64,000 nt of DNA from assembly GCF_001279525.1 (NCBI RefSeq), contig NZ_LGDY01000002.1, positions 144,090 to 208,089 of the forward strand, written 5' to 3'. Below the pieces are notes generated by a model. It searched no databases and had not been told where the DNA came from. It saw only the letters and a program-made list of their open reading frames with translations. The DNA is from Nocardia sp. NRRL S-836. GTDB taxonomy: Bacteria; Actinomycetota; Actinomycetes; Mycobacteriales; Pseudonocardiaceae. Shown here one piece after another: positions 44,874 to 51,809 of the stretch. A program made the translations under genes and the position numbers. Positions within the stretch are counted from its first letter, which is position 1. Each line of letters starts with the position of its first letter.

Positions 44874-45370
44874 CCGACGGGCCTCGCCGGAACCATGCCC
44901 TCGCCGAAGCCGCAGTCCTTCATGTCCTGCTCGACCTTGTCGTCGTCGATGTTCGGCAGCTCTCTGACCTCGGGCCCGCCACCGCCGTCGAACTTCGGGT
45001 CCGGCCAGTCGTGCCCCTTGTCCCGCATGCACTTCGCCTGCTTGCGGAACCTGTCCTGGTCCTCCGGCGACGGTGGCTTGAGCTCGCCGCCGTTGGGCAG
45101 GTGCTTCTTGCAGGCCTCGTGGGCGGCGTTCATCTTCTCCAGGTCCGGAGGCCCCGAGTCGCCGCCGTCGCCGGGCACCGCCTGGATCACCACGCCGCCG
45201 CCGTCGCCCTGCTTCGGGTCCGGCATGTCGACACCGTTCTCCCGCATGCACCTGGCGAACTGGACCATGTCGCCGGTGCCGTCCTTCTTGGCCTCCGGCT
45301 GCTGTTCCTTCGTGCCGCAGGCGGTGAGTGCCAGGAGCACGGCCAGCAGCACCCCGATGGTGGATTTCAT
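44870..45370 (-). CDS. Lipoprotein with two CMRxxGxDxPDP repeats
   Basis: The 166-aa protein has a lipoprotein signal (MKSTIGVLLAVLLALTACG, acylated Cys at about residue 18). The mature part contains two copies of a motif: FARCMRENGVDMPDP (about residues 38-52) and AKCMRDKGHDWPDP (about 111-124), each with an Asp/Pro-rich loop, plus two further cysteines (EACKKH and DCGFGEG). The four Cys residues may form two disulfides. It heads the transporter operon and is divergent from an OmpR-type two-component system, which suggests it senses or presents a ligand for the exporter. The protein family is unnamed as far as I know. The lipidation is supported; the function is inferred. Confidence 0.8.
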   Translation of the reverse strand: MKSTIGVLLAVLLALTACGTKEQQPEAKKDGTGDMVQFARCMRENGVDMPDPKQGDGGGVVIQAVPGDGGDSGPPDLEKMNAAHEACKKHLPNGGELKPPSPEDQDRFRKQAKCMRDKGHDWPDPKFDGGGGPEVRELPNIDDDKVEQDMKDCGFGEGMVPARPVG

Positions 45371-45415
45371 GGCGACAGGTCTACGGAGCGCGTCATTCGG
45401 CGCCGTTAAGGGAAA

Positions 45416-45437
45416 GGCTTTATCCGGCGCTTATGCC
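45416..45437 (+). promoter_or_regulatory. Direct repeats in divergent promoter
   Basis: GGCTTTATCC (45416-45425) is followed at once by GGCGCTTATGCC (45426-45437). The two imperfect direct repeats have the roughly 10-11 bp phase typical of OmpR-family regulator binding. They lie 22-44 nt upstream of the response regulator start. Confidence 0.4.
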
Positions 45438-45459
45438 CGGTTCGCGGAGACTGTGCGTC

Positions 45460-46119
45460 ATGCGTGTGCTGGTGGTCGAGGACGAACGGTTGCTCGCGGA
45501 CACCGTCGCCGAGGGCCTGCGCCGGTTCTCGATGGCGGTCGACGTCTGCTACGACGGCGAGGCCGCGCTGGAACGGGTCGGGGTGCACGCCTACGACGTG
45601 GTGGTGCTCGACCGCGACCTGCCGCTGGTGCACGGTGACCAGGTCTGCAAGGCCGTGCACGCGAACGGCGGCGAGGCACGTGTGCTGATGCTGACCGCCG
45701 CGGCCGAGGTGGACGACCGGGTCGCCGGGCTCGGGCTGGGTGCCGACGACTACCTGACCAAGCCGTTCGCGTTCGCCGAGCTGGTGGCACGGGTGCAGGC
45801 GCTGGGCCGGCGCGCGCGGCCCGCGTTGCCGCCGGTGCTCGAACGCGCGGGGGTGACGCTGGACCTGCCGCGGCACCAGGCGTCGCGGGACGGGCGGTTC
45901 CTGCCGCTCTCGCCCAAGGAGTTCGCGGTGCTGGAGGTGCTGATGCGGGCGGAGGGCAACGTCGTGAGCGCGGAGGAGCTGCTGGAGAAGGCGTGGGACG
46001 AGCACGCCGACCCGTTCACCAACGCGGTGCGGGTGGCGGTGATGACGTTGCGCCGCAAGCTGGGCGCGCCGCAGGTCATCGAGACCGTGCCCGGTGCCGG
46101 CTACCGGTTCGGCCCGTGA
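45460..46119 (+). CDS. OmpR-family response regulator
   Basis: The 219-aa regulator has a receiver domain with phosphoacceptor D51 (VVVLDRDLP), acidic VEDE (7-9) and Lys in DDYLTKPFAFAELVARVQALGRR (about residue 101). The C-terminal winged helix is SPKEFAVLEVLMRAEGNVVSAEELLEKAWDEHADPFTNAVRVAVMTLRRKL (about residues 154-205). The ATG at 45460 is chosen over longer frames because the domain starts there (MRVLVVEDE). It overlaps the kinase by 4 nt and is divergent from the MacAB-type operon, its likely target. The adjacent direct repeats fit self- and cross-regulation. Confidence 0.94.
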   Translation: MRVLVVEDERLLADTVAEGLRRFSMAVDVCYDGEAALERVGVHAYDVVVLDRDLPLVHGDQVCKAVHANGGEARVLMLTAAAEVDDRVAGLGLGADDYLTKPFAFAELVARVQALGRRARPALPPVLERAGVTLDLPRHQASRDGRFLPLSPKEFAVLEVLMRAEGNVVSAEELLEKAWDEHADPFTNAVRVAVMTLRRKLGAPQVIETVPGAGYRFGP

Positions 46120-47261
46120 CCCTGCGGACCAGGCTGACGGCCTGGTACGGCGGGGTGTTCCTGATCGCCGGCGTCGCGCTGGTCGGGCTCAACTACTGGC
46201 TGCTGGCCGACTGGTTCGTGCCCGCCGACGGCGTCGCGGTGGCGACCGACCCGACGATGGCGCGCACCGTCCCGTTGAACGACGTGCAGACGCTGGACGT
46301 GGCCGCGCTGCCCCAGGACGCCGTCGTGCTGTCCGCGGCGGCGGTCAAGACGGACATCCTGGCCACGGTGCTGTGGCAGTCGGCCATCGCGCTGGTGGTG
46401 GCGGCGGTGCTGGCGGTGTGGCTGGGCTGGGTGGTGGCCGGGCGGGTGCTGGCGCCGCTGCACGAGATCACCACGACCGCGCACCGGCTGGAGGCGACCC
46501 GGCTCGACCAGCGCATCGAGCTGGAGGGGCCGCCGGACGAGCTCAAGGAGCTCGCGGACACCTTCGACGGGATGCTCGACCGGCTCGCGTCGTCGTTCGA
46601 CAGCCAGAAGCGGTTCGTCGCGAACGCCTCCCACGAGCTGCGCACGCCGCTCGCGGTGCAGCGGACGTTGATCGAGGTGGCGCTGGCCGACCCGGACGTC
46701 TCCGCCGAGACCCGCAGGCTCGGCGCGCACCTGCTCGACACGAACGAGCGCAGCGAGAAGCTCATCGACGGGCTGCTGGTGCTCGCCCGGAGCGACCGCG
46801 GGCTCAGCACCCGTGAACCGGTGTGGCTGGACGAGGTGGTGGACGACGAGGTGGCCTCGTGCGCGGCATTGGCGGCCGAGAAAAAAGTCACGTTTGCGGT
46901 CGAGTCGCGCAGGTATCTGGTCGACGGCGACCCCGTCCTACTTGCCCAGCTCGTCGGCAACCTGTTGCGCAACGCGGTCCTCTACAACGAGCCGGGCGGG
47001 TCCGTGTCGGTGCGGCTTGATCGACAACTCGTCGTCGCGAACACCGGTCCCACCGTGCCTGCGCAGGCGGTACCCGGGTTGTTCGAGCCCTTTCGACGTC
47101 TCCGCGACCGCACGGGGACCGCCGGATCGGGCCTCGGGCTGTCGATCGCGCAGTCCGTGGCGAGGGCGCACCAGGGCTCGGTGAAGGCTCGTCCGAACGG
47201 GGGAGGCGGGCTGGTGGTCGAGGTGAACCTTCCGGAAACCGGCGTGCGGCAGGGCCCGTGA
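46116..47261 (+). CDS. OmpR-partner sensor histidine kinase
   Basis: The 381-aa kinase has two transmembrane helices (residues about 10-34 and 86-108) flanking a small extracellular loop of about 50 residues, a HAMP linker (VVAGRVLAPLHEITTTAHRLEATRLDQRI), then the phosphoacceptor region SQKRFVANASHELRTPLAVQRTL, with His at about 173 (HisKA class). N, G1 and G2 boxes follow (NLLRNAVLYNEPG, SGLGLSIAQSVARAHQGSV). The GTG overlaps the regulator stop (GTGA). It should sense an extracellular or membrane-active cue and phosphorylate the regulator to control the MacAB-like exporter (inference). The F box is shortened. Confidence 0.92.
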   Translation: MTLRTRLTAWYGGVFLIAGVALVGLNYWLLADWFVPADGVAVATDPTMARTVPLNDVQTLDVAALPQDAVVLSAAAVKTDILATVLWQSAIALVVAAVLAVWLGWVVAGRVLAPLHEITTTAHRLEATRLDQRIELEGPPDELKELADTFDGMLDRLASSFDSQKRFVANASHELRTPLAVQRTLIEVALADPDVSAETRRLGAHLLDTNERSEKLIDGLLVLARSDRGLSTREPVWLDEVVDDEVASCAALAAEKKVTFAVESRRYLVDGDPVLLAQLVGNLLRNAVLYNEPGGSVSVRLDRQLVVANTGPTVPAQAVPGLFEPFRRLRDRTGTAGSGLGLSIAQSVARAHQGSVKARPNGGGGLVVEVNLPETGVRQGP

Positions 47262-47362
47262 ACTGGCAAGATCACGTAAAGATATCGGCGAGTCTCCCAC
47301 CTCGAGGCGGCTCGTTGTCCTAACGTTCTTCGCTGGCGAGGTGCAAATTCAGGGAGGCCACG

Positions 47363-48304
47363 ATGCGAGCGCTGCGAGTCATCGGGCTCGACGAGGACGG
47401 CAAGTCCGTCATCCTCGAGGACCCCGAAAACCGCGGCGAGCGCTTCAAGCTCCCCGCCGACGAGCGCCTGCGGGCGGCACTGCGCGGTGACCTGGCCCGT
47501 CTCGGCCAGATGCAGATCGAGTCGGGCGAGGCCCAGATGCGGCCGCGTGAAATCCAGGCGCGCATCCGCGCCGGCGAGTCGATCGAGCAGGTCGCCGCCG
47601 CGGCCGGACTGCCCACGCACCGCATCGAGCGCTTCGCCTACCCCGTGCTCCTGGAGCGGTCGCGCACGGCCGACCTGGCCCAGCGCGCCCACCCGGTGCG
47701 CGAGGACGGACCGGACGTGCAGACGCTCGGCGAGGTCGTCGCGCACTCCTTCGGGCTGCGCGGCCACGACCTGAGCGACACGTCGTGGGACTCGTGGCGC
47801 GGTGACGACGGCCGCTGGATCGTGCAGCTGCACTGGAAGACCGGTCGCTCGGACAACCGGGCGCACTGGGCGTTCCACCCCGGTGCGCAGGGCGGCACGG
47901 TCACGGCGCTGGACGAGGCCGCGGTCGACCTGATGGACCCGAACCCGAACCGCACGCTGCGCACGGTGCGCCCGGTGACGCAACTGGCCCGGCAGGCGCT
48001 GGAGGCGACTCCCGTGCTGACCGTGCCCGTTCCCGCGGTGGAGGGGCCGGTCGCGGCGTCTGCGATCGCGCCGGCACCGCCCGCCCCGGTGGTGGAGCAG
48101 CCGGAGCCGGAGGAGCAGCCGGAGCCGGAGCACGTTCCGGCCCAGGCCACGGACTCCCCCGCCGCCCCGGTGGCGGACCCGGAGTCGGTGCCCGCGGCGG
48201 AGAAGCCGGTCCGCAAGGACCCCGCGCCGAAGAGGGGGAAGAAGAACCACCCCATCGTGCCTTCGTGGGAGGACGTTTTACTCGGCGTGCGGTCGAACCG
48301 CTGA
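47363..48304 (+). CDS. sepH: Septation protein SepH
   Basis: The 313-aa cytosolic protein matches SepH (DUF3071): a basic N-terminal domain (MRALRVIGLDEDGKSVILEDPENRGERFKL) with a helix-turn-helix (RIRAGESIEQVAAAAGLPTHRIERFAYPVLLERSR, about residues 68-102), a second conserved core (SFGLRGHDLSDTSWDSWRGDDGRWIVQLHW) and a long disordered Pro/Glu-rich tail ending in a short conserved motif (VPSWEDVLLGVR). In Streptomyces SepH promotes FtsZ assembly and septum formation. The ATG at 47363 follows AGGGAGG with ideal spacing. Small membrane protein genes follow within 17 nt. Its vicinity to serC is as in mycobacteria (recalled). Confidence 0.92.
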   Translation: MRALRVIGLDEDGKSVILEDPENRGERFKLPADERLRAALRGDLARLGQMQIESGEAQMRPREIQARIRAGESIEQVAAAAGLPTHRIERFAYPVLLERSRTADLAQRAHPVREDGPDVQTLGEVVAHSFGLRGHDLSDTSWDSWRGDDGRWIVQLHWKTGRSDNRAHWAFHPGAQGGTVTALDEAAVDLMDPNPNRTLRTVRPVTQLARQALEATPVLTVPVPAVEGPVAASAIAPAPPAPVVEQPEPEEQPEPEHVPAQATDSPAAPVADPESVPAAEKPVRKDPAPKRGKKNHPIVPSWEDVLLGVRSNR

Positions 48305-48320
48305 CTGAGACGCCGACTCC

Positions 48321-48668
48321 ATGGGACGTCGTGTCGCGCTGGCTGCCGGAGTGGGTGCATTCCTCGGGCTGGTCTGGTGGGGAGTGTTCGGACTCATCGC
48401 GTCGGGCGCTGTCTGCACGAAGGACGACTACGGGTGCCTCGGCACCGCCGTCGTGACCGTGCCGGTCTTCGCGGTGGTGGCGGCGGTGGCGGGGTGGCTC
48501 GTGCTGCGGGCTCTGAAGGTGTCGCGGGCCGGGCCGCTGGCCGTGCCCGCGACGCTCATGGCCGTGGCGGCGATCGTGTTCTTCGTGCTCGGGCACTTCT
48601 GGGCGGCTGTGCCGATCTTCACCGCGCTGTACGCGCTGGCCGCCGTGCTGACCGCGGCGCGCTCGTGA
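48321..48668 (+). CDS. Small membrane protein (115 aa)
   Basis: The 115-aa product has about four hydrophobic helices covering nearly its whole length (VALAAGVGAFLGLVWWGVFGLIA, VVTVPVFAVVAAVAGWLVLRAL, PATLMAVAAIVFFVLG, VPIFTALYALAAVLTA). A short loop with two cysteines (VCTKDDYGC, about residues 31-39) lies between helices one and two and could form an extracytoplasmic disulfide. No family is recognised. The ATG at 48321 lies 17 nt after the sepH stop, so it is probably co-transcribed with it and may work at the division site, but nothing in the sequence proves this. Confidence 0.6.
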   Translation: MGRRVALAAGVGAFLGLVWWGVFGLIASGAVCTKDDYGCLGTAVVTVPVFAVVAAVAGWLVLRALKVSRAGPLAVPATLMAVAAIVFFVLGHFWAAVPIFTALYALAAVLTAARS

Positions 48669-48732
48669 AGGTGTTGTGGAGGTCCTGCGCAGAACGGCCC
48701 GGTCCCGTCCTCGATCGGCTAGATCTGGGCGC

Positions 48733-49107
48733 ATGGTGGTGCGCACTGTCGTGGGGGCGGTGACCGGAGCGGTCGTCGGCGCGGGGTTCGTGGTGACGGT
48801 GCACGAGCTGCCGTCCAGGGGCCCCGGCTACCTGGTCCTCGCCGCGGTCCCGGTGCTCTTCGCGTTCTGGGCGTTCGTGGCGGGGGTCCTGATCGCGGGC
48901 GGGTTCCGGCTGGGCCGGCAGGAACGCGGCTGGTGGGCGACCGGCATCGGCAGCGGGCTGTGGGTCGTGGTGGTCGTGTCGCTGGTGCTGGGCCGGGTGT
49001 TCTCGAAGCACGCCTATCCGCAGCTCGTCGAGGTCGTGTTGATCCTCGTGCCGTGCGTGGCCTACGCGCTCGCGGCCCTGTTCACGTCACGGCGGCCGGT
49101 CGCGTGA
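48733..49107 (+). CDS. Small membrane protein (124 aa)
   Basis: The 124-aa product starts at the ATG at 48733 (an in-frame start 57 nt upstream adds an Arg-rich tail). It has four hydrophobic helices: TVVGAVTGAVVGAGFVVTVH, YLVLAAVPVLFAFWAFVAGVLIAG, WWATGIGSGLWVVVVVSLVLG and LVEVVLILVPCVAYALAALF, with short polar loops. It resembles the neighbouring small membrane proteins in helix rhythm and its RRxVA-like end. No motif is recognised. The gap to the previous gene is 64 nt. The function is unknown. Confidence 0.55.
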   Translation: MVVRTVVGAVTGAVVGAGFVVTVHELPSRGPGYLVLAAVPVLFAFWAFVAGVLIAGGFRLGRQERGWWATGIGSGLWVVVVVSLVLGRVFSKHAYPQLVEVVLILVPCVAYALAALFTSRRPVA

Positions 49108-49277
49108 CGCCGCGGGTGCCGCTGATGGCGATGATCGCGGTGTAGGGCGGTCCCGGCCGGGGGTACCCGCCGTTCGTGATCGCGGTGGCCGGGTGCGTCC
49201 CGGCCGGTGTGCTCACCCCGCCGGTGCCGTCGCTCCGGCGGTTCTCCGGGTCCCCACGAGCGATTACGGTGGCAGGC

Positions 49278-49697
49278 GTGACCGAACAGAGCACCGCGGG
49301 CAAGACGGGCAGGACGGGACGACGGCTGCTGCTGCGGGTCGTGTTGTCGATGGTCGTCGGCGCCGGGCTGGTGCTCGGGTGGACGTGGGCCTACGAGGGC
49401 GGCGCGCTGAAGTCGTGGCTCGACAGCACGTCGATGTCGGAGTTCCTGCTGCTCGTGCTGATCGGGCTGCCGCTCGCGCTGGTGTCGTCGCTCGTGCTCG
49501 CGGGGCCGGTCCTGTGGGTGTTCGGGGTGCGGCCGGTGTGGCCGGTCATCCTGCTCGGACCGGTGCTGCTGGGCATCGGGCTGTACTTCAAGGTGCACGA
49601 GCCGGTGCTCGGGTGGTTCTCGAACCGGCACCACGCCGAGGCGCTGCTCGCGGCCGTGGCCTACGGGCTCGTGGCGTTGTTCACGTTCAGGAAGTAG
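49278..49697 (+). CDS. Small membrane protein (139 aa)
   Basis: The 139-aa product begins at the GTG at 49278 (VTEQSTAGKTGRTGRRLLLRVV), with a basic N-terminal tail and then about four helices: VVLSMVVGAGLVLGWTWAYEG, FLLLVLIGLPLALVSSLVLAGPVLWVF, PVWPVILLGPVLLGIGLYF and ALLAAVAYGLVALFTF. It ends TFRK. No family is recognised, but the architecture (short charged tail, four helices, Phe-Arg/Lys terminus) parallels the previous gene, so these may be distant duplicates. Its 3' end overlaps the convergent 77-aa gene by 11 nt. An upstream open frame is less convincing. Confidence 0.55.
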   Translation: MTEQSTAGKTGRTGRRLLLRVVLSMVVGAGLVLGWTWAYEGGALKSWLDSTSMSEFLLLVLIGLPLALVSSLVLAGPVLWVFGVRPVWPVILLGPVLLGIGLYFKVHEPVLGWFSNRHHAEALLAAVAYGLVALFTFRK

Positions 49698-49920
49698 CCG
49701 GTACCTCGTCCAGCAGGTGCAGGTCCCAGCCCTCCCGCTCGCACCAGTCCTCCGCCTCCTCGCGGGAGACGGCCACGGCGTGCCGGGGGCGTTGACCGGC
49801 GAGGTGGTCCCAGCCGTCGGGCGCCAGGACGAAGTTCACCCCATCGCGTGAGGCGATGAGCCTTCCGTGCGGAAACGCCATCGTCTGCTCGCTGCGCAGA
49901 AACCGCGTCATGGTGGTCAT
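49687..49920 (-). CDS. Hypothetical protein (77 aa)
   Basis: The 77-aa soluble product starts at the ATG at 49920 (MTTMTRFLRSEQTMAFPHGRLIASRDGVNFVLAPDGWDHLAGQ-like start). It contains two tryptophans, a DGWDHL stretch and an EEAEDWCEREGWDLHLLDEV end. The composition is acidic and aromatic, and it could be a small alpha/beta protein. No motif links it to a family. It sits in the opposite orientation between small membrane protein and ABC exporter genes and overlaps the former by 11 nt. The coding potential is modest. Confidence 0.5.
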   Translation of the reverse strand: MTTMTRFLRSEQTMAFPHGRLIASRDGVNFVLAPDGWDHLAGQRPRHAVAVSREEAEDWCEREGWDLHLLDEVPATS

Positions 49921-50036
49921 CGTGCCCTTGACCTCGACCTAAGTCGAGCCAGCAGGCTCGCCGGTGCGGAAAAACCGGATGCTGAGTGTCGGTGCTCCTT
50001 CGTACTGTCGAGGAACACCAAGAGGGGGCTCATCGC

Positions 50037-51809
50037 GTGAGCGATCAACGCAAGACGACGATCGGGACGTTGCGGAGGCTGTGGCCGTACGTGCGGCCGC
50101 ACCGCGCGCGGATGACTGTCGTGCTCTCGGCGACGATGCTCGCGATGCTGTGCGGTCTCGGCATCCCGCTGCTCACCCAGCGCATCGTCGACGGACCCAT
50201 CCAGAACAAGGAGACCGCGGTCCTGCCGTGGCTGATCCTGGGCGTGCTGCTGCTCGGGTTCGGCGAGGCGGGCCTGTTCTACGTGCGGCGCAAGCTCGCG
50301 GCGAGACCCGCCGCCGAGGTCGAGGCCGGCATGCGGGCGGACCTCTACCGGCACCTGCAGCGGCTGCAGGTCTCGTTCCACGACCGGTGGCAGTCGGGGC
50401 AGCTGCTCTCACGCGCCACGAACGACCTGAGCACGATCCGGCGCTTCGTGGCGTTCGCGATCGTGTTCCTCATCGTGAACAGCCTGGTCATCGTGGTCGG
50501 GATGGGCATCATCGCGGTCCTGTCGCCGTGGCTGCTGATCGTGTCGCTGTGCGGCTCACTGCCGTTGATCGTCATCTCCTACTTCTTCGAGGCGAAGTTC
50601 AAGGTCGTCGCGCGCAGGGCGCAGGACCAGGCGGGCGACCTGACCACGACCGTCGAGGAGTCGGTGCTCGGGATCCGGGTGCTCAAGGCGTTCGGGCGCG
50701 GCCCGGAGCTGTCGAAGCGGTTCCTCGCGCAGGCCCGTGAGCTGCGCTCGACCGAGCTGAGCAAGGTGTCCATCCTGGCCGCGCTGTGGTCGGTGCTGAT
50801 CGTGCTGCCGGAGCTGTCGATCGCGGGCATGCTCGCCGTCGGCGCGGTCGGCATCGTCAACGGCTGGCTGACGGTCGGTTCGCTGGTCGCGGCGGTCGCG
50901 GTCAGCGCGTACCTGCGGTGGCCGATCGACTCGATCGGGTGGCTGCTGGCCGAGACGAACCAGGCCGCCTCGGCGGCCGAGCGGTACTGGGAGGTCCGCG
51001 ACGTCCCGGTGACGATCACCAGCCCGGCCGCGCCGGTGCCGCTGCCGGCGCCCGTGGTCGGGCACGTGCGGTTCGAGGACGTGCACTTCGCGTTCGAGGA
51101 CGGCCGCGAGGTGCTCTCCGGTGTCGACCTGGACCTGCGGCCCGGCGAGACGCTGGCGCTGGTCGGCGCGACCGGTTCCGGCAAGACGACGCTGACGGCG
51201 CTGGTGCCGCGGCTGGCGGACGTGACGGGCGGCCGCGTGACGATCGACGGCGTGGACGTGCGCGACCTGTCGCTGGACGAGCTGCGTCGGGTGGTCGGCA
51301 CGGCGTTCGAGGAACCGGTGCTGTTCTCCGCGTCGGTGACCGAGAACGTGGCACTGGGCGTGCCGGACGTCGACGAGGCGCGGGTGCGGGAGGCGCTGCG
51401 GGTGGCGAAGGCCGAGGAGTTCGCGGACGCGCTGCCGTGGGGGCTCGCGACGCGCATCGGCGAGCAGGGCCTGTCGCTGTCCGGTGGCCAGCGGCAGCGG
51501 CTGGCGCTGGCCCGCGCGGTCGTCGGCAGGCCGGCGGTGCTGGTGCTGGACGACCCGCTGTCGGCGCTGGACGTGCACACCGAGGCCGAGGTCGAGGCGG
51601 CGTTGCGCCGGGTGCTGCACGGGGTGACGGCGCTGGTCGTCGCGCACCGGCCGTCGACGGTGCAGCTGGCCGACCGGGTCGCGATGCTGGTCGACGGCAA
51701 GATCGCCGCGGTCGGCCTGCACCGGGAGCTGCTGGAGACGAACGACGAATATCGGCGCCTGCTGTCCAGCACGGACGACGAACTGATCGAAGAGGAGGTG
51801 GCGTCGTGA
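50037..51809 (+). CDS. Heterodimeric ABC exporter, half A (degenerate site)
   Basis: The 590-aa half-transporter has six transmembrane helices (residues about 20-310) and a nucleotide-binding domain: Walker A GATGSGKTT, signature LSLSGGQRQRLALARAVV and Walker B VLVLDDPLSALDVHTE. The residue after the Walker B Asp is Asp506 where Glu is normal, so its own site is catalytically impaired; its signature is intact. Such a half pairs with a partner having a good Glu and a poorer signature, which is what the next gene encodes. The GTG at 50037 follows AGAGGGGG. The next gene overlaps by 4 nt. Export of a lipid, drug or peptide is expected; the substrate is unknown. Confidence 0.92.
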   Translation: MSDQRKTTIGTLRRLWPYVRPHRARMTVVLSATMLAMLCGLGIPLLTQRIVDGPIQNKETAVLPWLILGVLLLGFGEAGLFYVRRKLAARPAAEVEAGMRADLYRHLQRLQVSFHDRWQSGQLLSRATNDLSTIRRFVAFAIVFLIVNSLVIVVGMGIIAVLSPWLLIVSLCGSLPLIVISYFFEAKFKVVARRAQDQAGDLTTTVEESVLGIRVLKAFGRGPELSKRFLAQARELRSTELSKVSILAALWSVLIVLPELSIAGMLAVGAVGIVNGWLTVGSLVAAVAVSAYLRWPIDSIGWLLAETNQAASAAERYWEVRDVPVTITSPAAPVPLPAPVVGHVRFEDVHFAFEDGREVLSGVDLDLRPGETLALVGATGSGKTTLTALVPRLADVTGGRVTIDGVDVRDLSLDELRRVVGTAFEEPVLFSASVTENVALGVPDVDEARVREALRVAKAEEFADALPWGLATRIGEQGLSLSGGQRQRLALARAVVGRPAVLVLDDPLSALDVHTEAEVEAALRRVLHGVTALVVAHRPSTVQLADRVAMLVDGKIAAVGLHRELLETNDEYRRLLSSTDDELIEEEVAS

